Source: Shewanella insulae (GTDB taxonomy: Bacteria > Pseudomonadota > Gammaproteobacteria > Enterobacterales > Shewanellaceae). From it: a DNA stretch of 64,000 nucleotides. Position 1 is the first letter of the stretch; every line of letters starts with the position of its first letter. The notes under the pieces are model-generated. The model saw nothing but the letters and a program-made list of their open reading frames with translations, was not told the DNA's origin and did no database searches. The stretch is taken from NCBI RefSeq assembly GCF_009831655.1, contig NZ_WRPA01000005.1, positions 124,001 through 188,000 on the forward strand, given 5' to 3'. Made by a program: the position numbers and the translations under genes. Of the stretch, positions 10,661-19,646 are shown piece by piece.

Positions 10661-11185
10661 ATGCAAACAGTAAAGATACCGGTCTCAATTGATCCTATAC
10701 GCGCAGCGGCCAGCAAGCTTTCTTATGAAGGCCTTGTTCCCGGTGTGCAGCTAAAGCGATTAAATGAGTTATGTGCCGGCGACTGTTCCGATGTGGCAGT
10801 GTCGATTGAATGTGGTGTAGATATACAGGGGATAGTCTACCTGAAAGGGAAGGCTGTGACGGAGCTCACTCTGATATGTCAACGTTGCATGACGCTATTT
10901 ACCACTGAGGTTACGGTCGACTTTTGTTTTAGCCCTTGCGGGTCTGAGGCAGAAATCGATGAGCTCCCGGATGCGTATGACCCTATTGAGTGCAATGAGA
11001 TAGGTGAGATTCGTCTGCATCAATTGATTGAAGATGAATTGATAGTAGCTATGCCTTTGATCCCAATGCATGCAGAAGAAAGCTGCAGCAAAGGCGATCA
11101 AGATGTAGTAGTAGGCGAGATTGAACCCGCTCAAGAGGAGCGTCCAAATCCGTTTGCAGTGTTAGAAAAACTGAAGAGCAAGTAA
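10661..11185 (+). CDS. yceD: YceD family protein (DUF177)
   Basis: This conserved protein is always found next to rpmF. It is linked to 23S rRNA or large-subunit assembly in bacteria and plastids, but its biochemical role is unsettled. The 174 residues include a zinc-type pair CQRC near residue 75 and the family's conserved acidic stretch DAYDPIECNEIGEI. The C-terminus NPFAVLEKLKSK closely resembles the E. coli protein. The N-terminus MQTVKIPVSIDPIRAA also resembles E. coli, which supports this start despite the missing Shine-Dalgarno. It heads the rpmF-plsX-fab transcription unit. Confidence 0.92.
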   Translation: MQTVKIPVSIDPIRAAASKLSYEGLVPGVQLKRLNELCAGDCSDVAVSIECGVDIQGIVYLKGKAVTELTLICQRCMTLFTTEVTVDFCFSPCGSEAEIDELPDAYDPIECNEIGEIRLHQLIEDELIVAMPLIPMHAEESCSKGDQDVVVGEIEPAQEERPNPFAVLEKLKSK

Positions 11186-11202
11186 TCTAGGAGACAGGTC
11201 AA

Positions 11203-11373
11203 ATGGCTGTACAACAGAATAAAAAATCTCGTTCAAAGCGCGGTATGCGCCGTTCACACGACGCGTTGAGCACTGCTCAACTGTCAGTTGATGCAACGAG
11301 TGGTGAACTACACCGTCGTCACAACGTGACTGCAGACGGTTACTACCGTGGTCAGAAGGTTATCAACAAGTAA
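11203..11373 (+). CDS. rpmF: 50S ribosomal protein L32
   Basis: This is a 56-residue basic ribosomal protein of the large subunit. It starts [20 protein letters not shown], the invariant bacterial L32 opening, and ends [20 protein letters not shown] lies just upstream as a ribosome binding site. The zinc-binding cysteines found in some L32 proteins are absent, as in other proteobacteria. It sits 17 bases after yceD and 14 before plsX. Confidence 0.97.
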   Translation: MAVQQNKKSRSKRGMRRSHDALSTAQLSVDATSGELHRRHNVTADGYYRGQKVINK

Positions 11374-11387
11374 TCTGTTGATTGCCG

Positions 11388-12416
11388 ATGACTAATCTGA
11401 CGCTTGCGTTAGATGCGATGGGGGGCGATTTTGGTCCCCGCATCACAGTGCCTGCAACCCTGCAGGCACTTCGCTTATATCCCTTCTTACACGTCATCAT
11501 GGTGGGTGACAGGTCGCAAATCGAACCTCTGCTAAGCCACCTGGAATCTGACATACTCTCACGTATCGAACTCGTGCATACCACAGAAGTGGTGAAGATG
11601 TGCGACAGACCCGTGCATGCGCTGCGTAACTGCAAGCAAAGCTCGATGCGTCTGGCGATCGAACTGGTACGGGATAAGAAGGCGCAGGCCTGTTTAAGCG
11701 CAGGTAACACCGGGGCCTTGATGGCCATCTCCAAGGTGTTACTCAAGACGCTGCCGGGTATAGACAGACCGGCCCTGGTCAGCTGCCTGCCGGCGGTCAA
11801 TCATAAACCCGTATATCTGCTGGATCTCGGTGCCAACGTCTCCTGCTGCAGCGAAACCCTGTTTCAGTTTGCGGTGATGGGCTCAGTCCTGTGTGAGGCA
11901 GTGGATAAGAATCCTGCCCCAAAGGTTGCCCTGCTCAATGTGGGCATCGAAGAGATCAAGGGTAACGATCAGGTACAACAGGCGGGGCAGTTACTGCAAC
12001 AGAGCCCGCAGCTCAATTACGCCGGATTTATCGAAGGCGATGCTATCTATTCGGGTAATGTCGATGTCATCGTCTGTGACGGTTTTGTCGGCAACATTAC
12101 CCTGAAAACCTCTGAGGGGATTGCAAGGCTCCTCGTCCATCAGTTGAAGAAAGGCTTAACTCAAGGCTTTTTTGTACGATTACTGGCCAAGTTAATCGCC
12201 CCGCGCATTAATAGTGTTTTAAATCAGATGAACCCCGACCACTATAACGGAGCAAGTCTGATAGGATTGCGCGGAATTGTAGTAAAAAGTCATGGAAGTG
12301 CGGATGAATCTGCCTATTTACAAGCAATTAGTTTGGCAGTGACCGAAGCACAACGTCGGCTTCCCAAGATGATTGAAGAGCGTCTTGAGTCGATCCTTTT
12401 AGACATAAATAACTGA
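11388..12416 (+). CDS. plsX: Phosphate acyltransferase PlsX
   Basis: PlsX converts acyl-ACP to acyl-phosphate, the donor used by PlsY in phospholipid synthesis. The opening [17 protein letters not shown] is the family signature; I chose the ATG at 11388 over a TTG at 11382 because it aligns with E. coli PlsX. Other conserved stretches are [45 protein letters not shown] (in part) and [17 protein letters not shown]. The length is 342 residues. No good Shine-Dalgarno precedes it; coupling to rpmF translation is possible. Confidence 0.96.
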   Translation: MTNLTLALDAMGGDFGPRITVPATLQALRLYPFLHVIMVGDRSQIEPLLSHLESDILSRIELVHTTEVVKMCDRPVHALRNCKQSSMRLAIELVRDKKAQACLSAGNTGALMAISKVLLKTLPGIDRPALVSCLPAVNHKPVYLLDLGANVSCCSETLFQFAVMGSVLCEAVDKNPAPKVALLNVGIEEIKGNDQVQQAGQLLQQSPQLNYAGFIEGDAIYSGNVDVIVCDGFVGNITLKTSEGIARLLVHQLKKGLTQGFFVRLLAKLIAPRINSVLNQMNPDHYNGASLIGLRGIVVKSHGSADESAYLQAISLAVTEAQRRLPKMIEERLESILLDINN

Positions 12417-12425
12417 TATCTCCTT

Positions 12426-13385
12426 ATGCATACAAAAATTCTCGGAACTGGTAGTTATTTGCCAGCGCAAGTCCGTAGCAATCAAGATCTGGAAAAGATG
12501 GTGGATACCAGTGACCAGTGGATTGTTGAACGTACCGGTATTTCAGAGCGCAGAATAGCCGCCGAAGACGAATCAGTATCAACCATGGGTTATGCTGCCG
12601 CGGTGCGCGCTCTGGAAATGGCCGGGGTCGACCCTAGCGAACTGGATATGATCGTATGTGGTACCACGAGTGCCAATAACGCCTTTCCTGCCGCGGCCTG
12701 TGAAATTCAGGCGATGCTGGGCGTGCATACCATTCCGGCCTTCGATGTCGCAGCTGCCTGCTCAGGCTTTGTCTATGCGTTGTCGGTTGCGGATCAGTTT
12801 GTGAAGACGGGCGCGGCCAAGAAAGTATTGGTGATTGGTGCCGATGTCCTGTCACGTCTGTGCGAGCCTGAAGATCGCACCACCATCATTCTATTCGGTG
12901 ATGGCGCCGGCGCCGCGGTTGTGGGCGCCTCAGAAGAGCCGGGTATCATCTCGACCCATATCTACGCCGATGGCCGTCAAGGCGATCTGCTGAAATGTTC
13001 CTTCCCGCCAAGAGCCAGTGAGTCTTCAGAGGCCGTCGGCTATATGACGATGAAGGGCAACGACGTCTTCAAGGTCGCCGTGACTCAGCTTTCTCATGTG
13101 GTCACAGAGACGCTACGCATCAATCAGATTGATAAATCTGAGATCGACTGGCTGGTACCTCATCAGGCGAACTTCCGCATCATTAAGGCAACCGCCAAGA
13201 AGCTCGATATGAGCCTGGACAAGGTGGTATTGACCCTGGCCAAACATGGTAATACCTCGGCTGCCTCTGTGCCTATTGCTTTGGATGAGGCGGTGCGCGA
13301 CGGACGTATTCAACGCGGTCAACTCCTGCTTCTCGAGGCCTTCGGCGCCGGATTTGCCTGGGGCAGCGCGCTCGTTCGTTTTTAG
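12426..13385 (+). CDS. fabH: Beta-ketoacyl-ACP synthase III
   Basis: FabH starts fatty acid synthesis by condensing acetyl-CoA with malonyl-ACP. The 319-residue protein has the catalytic Cys112 in AACSGF, the His of HQANFRI and the Asn of KHGNTSAAS. Together these form the Cys-His-Asn triad, which separates it from the elongating FabB/FabF enzymes. It begins nine bases after plsX in the fab operon. Confidence 0.97.
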   Translation: MHTKILGTGSYLPAQVRSNQDLEKMVDTSDQWIVERTGISERRIAAEDESVSTMGYAAAVRALEMAGVDPSELDMIVCGTTSANNAFPAAACEIQAMLGVHTIPAFDVAAACSGFVYALSVADQFVKTGAAKKVLVIGADVLSRLCEPEDRTTIILFGDGAGAAVVGASEEPGIISTHIYADGRQGDLLKCSFPPRASESSEAVGYMTMKGNDVFKVAVTQLSHVVTETLRINQIDKSEIDWLVPHQANFRIIKATAKKLDMSLDKVVLTLAKHGNTSAASVPIALDEAVRDGRIQRGQLLLLEAFGAGFAWGSALVRF

Positions 13386-13431
13386 TCGATTTTAGTACTA
13401 GAATACATTGATTTAGTAAAGGTATATAAAA

Positions 13432-14358
13432 ATGGAAAAGATTGCTTATGTCTTCCCTGGGCAAGGTTCTCAGGCGGTAGGCATGTTGGCCGACTTGGCG
13501 GCGGAACATGAGGTCGTCGGTCAAACCTTCGCCGAAGCGAGCGAAGTGTTAGGCTATGACTTGTGGCAACTGGTACAAGAGGGACCTGCCGAGTCTCTGA
13601 ATCAGACAGATAAGACCCAGCCTGCATTGCTTACCGCAAGTGTCGCCATCTGGCGTGCGATTCAAGCTACCTCAGCGCCAAAGCCTGCCTTGCTTGCCGG
13701 CCACAGCCTGGGTGAGTATTCGGCACTGGTGTGCGCCGGTGTGATCGATTTTAAAGATGCGGTAAAGCTGGTTGAGCTACGTGGGCAGCTGATGCAACAG
13801 GCGGTGCCTGCGGGTACTGGCGCCATGTTTGCGATTATCGGTCTGGATAACGACGGCATCGCTAAGGCGTGTGAAGAGGCGGCCCAGGGTGAGGTGGTTG
13901 CACCGGTTAACTTTAACAGCCCTGGTCAAGTGGTTATCGCCGGTGAGAAGGCGGCGGTTGAGCGCGCGGCGGATGCCTGTAAGGCGGCCGGTGCCAAGAT
14001 GGCCGTTGCCTTGCCTGTGAGTGTGCCATCTCACTGCCAATTGATGAAGCCTGCGGCGGATGAACTGGCCAAGGCACTGGACGCATTGAGCTTTAATGCG
14101 CCTAGCGTTCGTGTTGTCAACAATGTCGATGTCGCCACACCTGAGACGGTCGAAGCCATTAAGGATGCCCTGGTGCGTCAGCTATATTGTCCTGTTAGAT
14201 GGTCTGAGACCGTTGAGAAGATGGCCGCCGAGGGCGTGAGCCAGCTGGTTGAAGTGGGCCCAGGTAAGGTACTCACCGGGTTAGCGAAAAGAATTAATAG
14301 ATCGCTGAGCGCGAAAGTGGCGAATGATAGCGCCTCTGTTGCCGCGCTCGGTGAATAA
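13432..14358 (+). CDS. fabD: Malonyl-CoA:ACP transacylase
   Basis: FabD loads malonyl groups onto acyl carrier protein for fatty acid elongation. The 308-residue protein opens with FPGQGSQAVGML and has the nucleophile elbow GHSLGEYSAL with Ser92, as in E. coli. The late VPSHCQLMKPAA holds the catalytic His. AAAGG precedes the ATG by about eight bases. It stands between fabH and fabG. Confidence 0.97.
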   Translation: MEKIAYVFPGQGSQAVGMLADLAAEHEVVGQTFAEASEVLGYDLWQLVQEGPAESLNQTDKTQPALLTASVAIWRAIQATSAPKPALLAGHSLGEYSALVCAGVIDFKDAVKLVELRGQLMQQAVPAGTGAMFAIIGLDNDGIAKACEEAAQGEVVAPVNFNSPGQVVIAGEKAAVERAADACKAAGAKMAVALPVSVPSHCQLMKPAADELAKALDALSFNAPSVRVVNNVDVATPETVEAIKDALVRQLYCPVRWSETVEKMAAEGVSQLVEVGPGKVLTGLAKRINRSLSAKVANDSASVAALGE

Positions 14359-14369
14359 GGAGTAAATAG

Positions 14370-15116
14370 ATGAGTTTCAATCTCGATTTAACCGGCAAGG
14401 TTGCCCTGGTAACCGGTGCCAGTCGTGGTATTGGCCGCGCGGTCGCCGAAACATTGGTCGAGGCCGGCGCCTTGGTGATCGGCACAGCGACCAGCGAGCG
14501 TGGTGCGGCCGCTATCCAGGAATATCTGGGTGATAAAGGTCATGGATTAGTATTAAATGTCACCGATGGCGAATCAGTTGACCAATTATTTGCCTCGATC
14601 AAAGAAAAAGTCGGTGAAGTTGATATTCTGGTAAACAATGCGGGTATCACGCGCGATAATCTCTTGATGCGTATGAAGGAAGATGAGTGGACGGATATCA
14701 TAGATACCAACCTCAGCTCTCTCTATCGCACCTCTAAGCCGGTGTTACGTACAATGATGAAAAAGCGCAGTGGCCGTATTATTAACATTGGCTCTGTTGT
14801 AGGCACAATGGGCAATGCAGGTCAGACAAACTATTGCGCAGCTAAAGCTGGTTTGATCGGATTTACAAAATCTCTTGCAAGAGAGGTTGCATCTCGTCAA
14901 ATAACAGTGAATGCTATTGCTCCTGGGTTTATCCAGACCGATATGACGGATGAGCTGACGGAAGAGCAGCAAAAAGGTATTATGTCGCAAGTTCCTATGG
15001 AAAGACTGGGACAGCCGCAAGAGATTGCAAATGCTGTACTGTTTTTAGCATCGGATTCAGCGGCTTACATCACAGGGGAAACTCTGCATGTAAACGGCGG
15101 CATGTACATGGTTTAA
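14370..15116 (+). CDS. fabG: 3-oxoacyl-ACP reductase
   Basis: FabG is the NADPH-dependent short-chain dehydrogenase that reduces beta-ketoacyl-ACP. The 248 residues hold the Rossmann motif TGASRGIGRA (15-24), NNAG (89-92) and the triad Ser142, Tyr155 and Lys159 (YCAAK). The ending ITGETLHVNGGMYMV is typical. AAGGAG lies just upstream of the ATG. It is followed by a 160-base gap with its own acpP promoter. Confidence 0.97.
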   Translation: MSFNLDLTGKVALVTGASRGIGRAVAETLVEAGALVIGTATSERGAAAIQEYLGDKGHGLVLNVTDGESVDQLFASIKEKVGEVDILVNNAGITRDNLLMRMKEDEWTDIIDTNLSSLYRTSKPVLRTMMKKRSGRIINIGSVVGTMGNAGQTNYCAAKAGLIGFTKSLAREVASRQITVNAIAPGFIQTDMTDELTEEQQKGIMSQVPMERLGQPQEIANAVLFLASDSAAYITGETLHVNGGMYMV

Positions 15117-15173
15117 ATGTCGGTTATAACAACTGACTGATTTTGATTGATTTTTGGCGTAGACTTACGTAGG

Positions 15174-15194
15174 TTTTGTGGTTAGACCACAAAA
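15174..15194. promoter_or_regulatory. Perfect 9+3+9 inverted repeat upstream of the acpP promoter
   Basis: TTTTGTGGT and ACCACAAAA are separated by TAG. The repeat ends seven bases before the acpP -35. It lacks a T-run outside the stem on the + strand, so it is more likely an operator or fabG 3' stem than an efficient terminator. Confidence 0.5.
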
Positions 15195-15201
15195 GTTAAG
15201 C

Positions 15202-15229
15202 TTGCATTGTGTGCCAAATTGAATAAACT
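15202..15229 (+). promoter_or_regulatory. Predicted acpP promoter
   Basis: TTGCAT at 15202-15207 and TAAACT at 15224-15229 have a 16-base spacer. Transcription would start near 15236, just ahead of a leader hairpin (TTACGC/GCGTAA at 15240-15255) and the ribosome binding site AGGAAAG. Confidence 0.5.
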
Positions 15230-15276
15230 ACTCGCAATCTTACGCAAGTGCGTAATTTGAATAGGAAAGAAAACTA

Positions 15277-15510
15277 ATGAGCAACATCGAAGAACGTGTA
15301 AAGAAAATCATTATCGAGCAACTGGGCGTTAAAGAAGAAGACGTAAAACCAGCAGCATCTTTCGTTGACGACCTAGGTGCAGATTCTCTGGACACCGTTG
15401 AGTTGGTAATGGCTCTAGAAGAAGAGTTTGACACTGAGATCCCTGATGAAGAAGCTGAAAAGATCACTACTGTTCAAGCAGCGATCGATTACGTTTCTAA
15501 GAATCAGTAA
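15277..15510 (+). CDS. acpP: Acyl carrier protein
   Basis: This small acidic four-helix protein carries growing acyl chains on a phosphopantetheine arm. It has 77 residues, and the attachment site Ser37 lies in [16 protein letters not shown], almost invariant in the family. AGGAAAG is a good ribosome binding site. Codon use looks strongly biased, as expected for a very highly expressed protein. It has its own promoter and leader hairpin upstream and a strong terminator downstream, which partly uncouples it from fabD/G and fabF. Confidence 0.98.
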   Translation: MSNIEERVKKIIIEQLGVKEEDVKPAASFVDDLGADSLDTVELVMALEEEFDTEIPDEEAEKITTVQAAIDYVSKNQ

Positions 15511-15523
15511 TACTGAATTCTCT

Positions 15524-15558
15524 AAAACAGGCGGCAATTATGCCGCCTGTTTTTGTTT
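15524..15558 (+). terminator. Rho-independent terminator after acpP
   Basis: The nine-base stem CAGGCGGCA/TGCCGCCTG has an ATTA loop, with T-rich sequence after it. Confidence 0.9.
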
Positions 15559-15678
15559 GAGGGCTAGGAGCGGGAGAGGGCGGATGCCCGCCTGAGTTTC
15601 CTGTGCTATAACCTAATAAGCCTTGTTTTTCCGGTCTCCTTAGAGGCCTCCCATCTCATTCTAGTGAAAGGTGAAAAC

Positions 15679-16920
15679 GTGTCTAAACGTCGTGTAGTCG
15701 TCACAGGTATTGGTCTAGTGACCCCTGTGGGCAATACCGTAGAGGCGTCCTGGAAAGCCCTGCTTGCGGGACAGAGCGGTATCGCACCGATAACCAAATT
15801 TGATGCCAGCGAGTTCTCTACTCGTTTTAGCGGCTCGGTCAAAGATTTTGACGTAGAGCAGTACCTGCCGAAGAAAGAAGCCCGCAAGATGGATCTCTTC
15901 ATCCAATACGGCATGGCGGCGGGTATCCAGGCGATCGAAGATGCCGGTTTGAATATGGAAGTGGAAGATCCGACCCGTGTCGGTACGGCCATCGGCGCCG
16001 GTATGGGTGGTATGCCGCTTATCGAAGCGGCTCACTCAGCCTTGTTAAAGGGCGGTCCTCGCAAGATATCGCCATTTTTCGTGCCGAGCACCATCATCAA
16101 CATGATCGCCGGTCATCTGTCGATCAAGTACGGCATGACAGGCCCTAATTTTGCGGTCACCACAGCCTGTACCACGGGCGTGCATAACATAGGCTTTGCC
16201 GCACGTACCATCGCCTATGGCGATGCTGATGTGATGATTGCCGGTGGCGCAGAAGATGTGACCTGTCCGCTGGCCGTCGGTGGCTTTGGGTCGGCCAAGG
16301 CACTTTCTACCCGCAACGAAGATCCTGTTGCCGCAAGTCGTCCTTGGGATAAAGACAGAGATGGTTTCGTCATCGGTGACGGCGCCGGCATCATGGTGAT
16401 GGAAGAGTATGAGCACGCTAAGGCGCGCGGTGCGACCATCTATGGTGAGTTGGTTGGCTTCGGCATGAGCGGTGATGCCTTCCATATGACCTCACCACCG
16501 GCCGATGGTGCAGGCGCTGCACTGGCGATGGAAAATGCCATCAAAGATGCGGCTATCGAAAAACAGCTAGTGGGATACATTAATGCCCATGGCACCTCAA
16601 CACCGGCAGGTGATAAGGCCGAGGCCTCAGCGGTGAAGAGTGTGTTTGGCGATCATGCATACGACCTGTTGGTCAGCTCGACCAAGTCGATGACTGGTCA
16701 CCTGTTAGGCGCGGCCGGTGCTGTCGAGGCGATTATTACCCTGCTGGCGCTGCGCGATCAGATGATCCCTCCAACCATCAACCTGGATAATCCAGATGAA
16801 GGCTGCGATCTCGATTTCGTGCCCCATACGGCACGTAGTCACGCATTCGATTATGCCCTGTGTAACTCTTTCGGCTTTGGCGGCACTAACGGCTCACTGC
16901 TGTTTAAGCGTGGCGAGTAA
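15679..16920 (+). CDS. fabF: Beta-ketoacyl-ACP synthase II
   Basis: FabF elongates acyl-ACP and controls temperature-dependent unsaturated fatty acid content. I chose the GTG at 15679 ([19 protein letters not shown]), which gives 413 residues, the same as E. coli, with AAAGGTG at the right spacing. The catalytic Cys164 lies in TTACTTG, and the two His in [11 protein letters not shown] and [12 protein letters not shown] complete the Cys-His-His triad. The end [14 protein letters not shown] is typical. In enterobacteria pabC-mltG-tmk-holB follow; here a terminator and an unrelated small gene follow. Confidence 0.97.
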   Translation: MSKRRVVVTGIGLVTPVGNTVEASWKALLAGQSGIAPITKFDASEFSTRFSGSVKDFDVEQYLPKKEARKMDLFIQYGMAAGIQAIEDAGLNMEVEDPTRVGTAIGAGMGGMPLIEAAHSALLKGGPRKISPFFVPSTIINMIAGHLSIKYGMTGPNFAVTTACTTGVHNIGFAARTIAYGDADVMIAGGAEDVTCPLAVGGFGSAKALSTRNEDPVAASRPWDKDRDGFVIGDGAGIMVMEEYEHAKARGATIYGELVGFGMSGDAFHMTSPPADGAGAALAMENAIKDAAIEKQLVGYINAHGTSTPAGDKAEASAVKSVFGDHAYDLLVSSTKSMTGHLLGAAGAVEAIITLLALRDQMIPPTINLDNPDEGCDLDFVPHTARSHAFDYALCNSFGFGGTNGSLLFKRGE

Positions 16921-16937
16921 GCTTCGGTTTTTAATTG

Positions 16938-16964
16938 AAAAAGCACCTTAATGGTGCTTTTTTT
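16938..16964 (+). terminator. Rho-independent terminator after fabF
   Basis: The stem AAAAAGCACC/GGTGCTTTTT has a five-base loop and a T-run, 17 bases past the stop. Confidence 0.9.
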
Positions 16965-17078
16965 ATGTTTGAATGAAGCCGGAATGGCGCCGGGATGAAG
17001 TTTCATTCATCTCTCTTGGCAGTGACTACAACCGGGCGGATAATCTGGCTCTGTTAACTTCACTCTGATGGTGTCATC

Positions 17079-17438
17079 GTGTTAAATCCTGTCGTTGTTC
17101 CGTTAATGCCCATGGTTGGTCTACTCACCGCTAACCTCAATGGACTGATTCGTGGTGAGTATTCATTTCGTCTGCCTGTGGGGCTGAAGACCTTCATTCT
17201 CGCCTCCGCCGCCTTTACCACCGTTTGGTTCGCCTTATTAGTCACCGCCATTTATAGCGGTGGTGACACCAATCTGTCAGCCGGTGTCGAGGTGCTCATG
17301 CTCTTCCTGTTGGGGATTGGCCTCTCTCGATTTATCAAGATCCCGGCTATCTTGGGGCAGCAAGGCCTGCTTTGGGTGATTCGTCTGAGTCTGCCATTGA
17401 TTCTCGCGGCCTGTCTTGCAGTCGTTCGTTGGGGATAG
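17079..17438 (+). CDS. Small membrane protein of unknown function
   Basis: I do not recognise the family. The 119-residue frame starts at GTG 17079; an ATG at 17109 is an alternative start. About three hydrophobic segments are visible, roughly at 38-60, 70-88 and 95-116. The motif LNGLIRGEYSFRLP near the N-terminus is the most distinctive stretch. GATGGTG lies shortly before the GTG. It follows the fabF terminator and precedes the thioesterase on the same strand. The gene could be real but is supported only by frame length and membrane character. Confidence 0.5.
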   Translation: MLNPVVVPLMPMVGLLTANLNGLIRGEYSFRLPVGLKTFILASAAFTTVWFALLVTAIYSGGDTNLSAGVEVLMLFLLGIGLSRFIKIPAILGQQGLLWVIRLSLPLILAACLAVVRWG

Positions 17439-17524
17439 CTGCGCTAAAAGCATGATTCTTAGTTACTATCGCCAAGTTATTTGCAGTACACTTTAGTTTT
17501 ACTCTTCTAAATGAGGTGGCTGTG

Positions 17525-18004
17525 ATGGCGGGACAAGATAGAGAGATCACCCTGCGATTTTTAGCCGAGCCGGCCGATGTTAACTTCGGTGGTAAGGTGC
17601 ATGGCGGTGCGGTAATGAAATGGATCGATTTGGCCGCCTATGCCTGTGCGGCGGGCTGGAGCGGTAAGTATTGCATCACGGCCTACGCCGGCGGCATACG
17701 TTTTGTCAAACCCATTCACGTGGGCAATATTGTCGAGGTGAGCGCCAAGGTGATTTATACCGGTCGCACCTCGATGCACTTGGGGATAGACGTGAAAGCG
17801 GGGGATCCTAAGCATCCCGAACGGCATCTTACCACCCACTGTATCGTGATCATGGTGGCCGTAGATGATTCAGGTCAGCCATCCCCTGTGCCCGAGTGGG
17901 TCCCGGTCGCCGAGTCGGATAAGGTGATGCGTGACTCAGCCATTCGCCTGATGGAGATGCGCAAGAAGATTGGCGCTGAGATGGAGGCCCACCTCAAGCC
18001 TTAA
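17525..18004 (+). CDS. Hotdog-fold acyl-CoA thioesterase (YciA/BFIT-like)
   Basis: This predicted cytoplasmic thioesterase hydrolyses acyl-CoA to free acid and CoA. The family signature NFGGKVHGGAVMKWIDLAAYACA is seen around residue 20 (given here only as landmarks: NFGGK, HGG, MKWID). The adjoining IRFVKPIHVGNIVEV strand is also typical. I prefer the ATG at 17525, with GAGGTGG upstream; GTG at 17516 or 17522 is possible. Length is 159 residues. It stands 23 bases ahead of the FGGY kinase. The acyl preference is unknown. Confidence 0.85.
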   Translation: MAGQDREITLRFLAEPADVNFGGKVHGGAVMKWIDLAAYACAAGWSGKYCITAYAGGIRFVKPIHVGNIVEVSAKVIYTGRTSMHLGIDVKAGDPKHPERHLTTHCIVIMVAVDDSGQPSPVPEWVPVAESDKVMRDSAIRLMEMRKKIGAEMEAHLKP

Positions 18005-18027
18005 GGGGAGGTGGCTCTACATCGCCT

Positions 18028-19623
18028 ATGAATCCAGCTATAACAAAAGCCTCTGCAGAGCCAGGGGTCATCTCCAAGGATGCGAATCCCTATTTTCTAG
18101 CCCTGGACTATGGTACTCAGAGCGTTAGGGCCTTAGTGTTTGACCGCCAGGGACAGCTAGTCGCCAAACGTCAGCACTCGGTGCAGCCCTATCGTCACGG
18201 CGCACCTGGCGTGAGTGAACAGTCGGCTGAATATTGCTACCGACAACTGGTGGATGTGGTGCGCGGTCTGTTTGAGCATACCCAGGTGTTGCCGGCACAA
18301 ATAAAGGGAATGGCGCTGACAACTCAAAGGGCCTGCACCGTGCTGCTCGATGGGGATGGACAGGCGGTATCGCCTGTCTACATGTGGTCCGACAGACGCC
18401 TGGCGAGCGATAATCTGCCGCCCATGGCCTGGTACTATCGCCTGGGGTTTTTCTGTATCGGTCTTAGCCGGCGTATCGCGTATCTGCGGCGCGCCGCTAA
18501 GGTGAACTATCTTCATGAGCATCAAAAAGATAGGCTAGCTGCCGCCGACAAGGTGGGGCTGCTTAGCGGCTACCTCATAGGGCAGATCACCGGGAGATTG
18601 GTCGATAGCCAGGCGTCACAGGTTGCCTATCTGCCTTTCGATTATCGGCGTAAAGCCTGGGCGAGTCCACGTAGTTGGCGTTGGCAGGCGCTGGCTAGCC
18701 GCCCTTCGCAGATGGTGCCCTTAGTTGCACCAACAAAGAGCATGGGGCAGGTGAGTGAGCATTTCGCCAAGGATACCGGTTTAGTGCCGGGCCTTGGTGT
18801 CTATGGCGCCGGTGCCGATAAGGCCTGCGAAGTGTACGCAGCTGGCTGTGGTGAAGAGGATATCGCCTGTATCAGCCTCGGCAGTGCGGCCATCTTGGCT
18901 TGGGGTGGCCAAAACTACCTCGAGGCCTATCGATATCTTCCTGCCTTTCCTTCTATCGATGAAAATGACTATATTACCGAGATCCAGCTGGAGCGCGGCT
19001 TTTGGCTGCTTAGCTGGCTCATCGAGCAGTTTGGCGCGCAGGATGTGCTTGAGGCCAACGAACTTGGTATTAGCCCTGAGCAATATATTACCCAGGCCAT
19101 TGCCAAGGTGGCTATAGGCGCCGATGGATTATTACTGAGCCCGCTGTGGGCGCAGGGTATGATCTACCCAGGTCCCGAGGCGAGAGGCAGCATAGTCGGC
19201 TTTACGCCCGAGCATGGCAGGCTGCATCTGTACCGCGCCGCCATCGAAGGAATACTGATGACCCTCAAGCAGGGGCTACTTCGTCTGGAAAGGCTCAAGG
19301 GCTCGCCCTTCAAGGTGGTTCGTATCACGGGCGGCGGTGCCCAGAGTGATCTTGTCATGCAGATGTGCGCCGACATTTTTAATCGCCCTGTCGAACGTTT
19401 ATCGCTGCATGAAGCCTCGGGGCTTGGCGCCGCCATGTGCTGCGCCGTGGGGGCTGGGATCTATCCAGATCTTGCTAGCGCCAGGACGCAGATGCGTCGT
19501 CTTGGCGAAAAGTTCGAACCCGAGGCTGTGCATGTGGCACAATATGCCCGCATATTTACAGCCTTCGAGGCCTTGTACCCCCAAATAAAACCTTTCTTTA
19601 AGAAGGTGAATAAGCAGTATTAA
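18028..19623 (+). CDS. FGGY-family carbohydrate kinase
   Basis: This ATP-dependent kinase phosphorylates a sugar or polyol. The 531 residues start the FGGY_N domain near residue 26 with FLALDYGTQSVRALVFD, the phosphate-1 motif. The middle GAGADKACEVYAAG and the C-terminal ITGGGAQSDLVMQMCADIFNRPV match the FGGY_C nucleotide-binding fold. It resembles xylulokinase-type members, but the substrate is not determinable here. It is followed 23 bases later by a beta-hydroxyacid dehydrogenase, which suggests shared regulation but no obvious single pathway. Confidence 0.88.
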   Translation: MNPAITKASAEPGVISKDANPYFLALDYGTQSVRALVFDRQGQLVAKRQHSVQPYRHGAPGVSEQSAEYCYRQLVDVVRGLFEHTQVLPAQIKGMALTTQRACTVLLDGDGQAVSPVYMWSDRRLASDNLPPMAWYYRLGFFCIGLSRRIAYLRRAAKVNYLHEHQKDRLAAADKVGLLSGYLIGQITGRLVDSQASQVAYLPFDYRRKAWASPRSWRWQALASRPSQMVPLVAPTKSMGQVSEHFAKDTGLVPGLGVYGAGADKACEVYAAGCGEEDIACISLGSAAILAWGGQNYLEAYRYLPAFPSIDENDYITEIQLERGFWLLSWLIEQFGAQDVLEANELGISPEQYITQAIAKVAIGADGLLLSPLWAQGMIYPGPEARGSIVGFTPEHGRLHLYRAAIEGILMTLKQGLLRLERLKGSPFKVVRITGGGAQSDLVMQMCADIFNRPVERLSLHEASGLGAAMCCAVGAGIYPDLASARTQMRRLGEKFEPEAVHVAQYARIFTAFEALYPQIKPFFKKVNKQY

Positions 19624-19646
19624 TCAATAATGAGATAGGACAGAAG

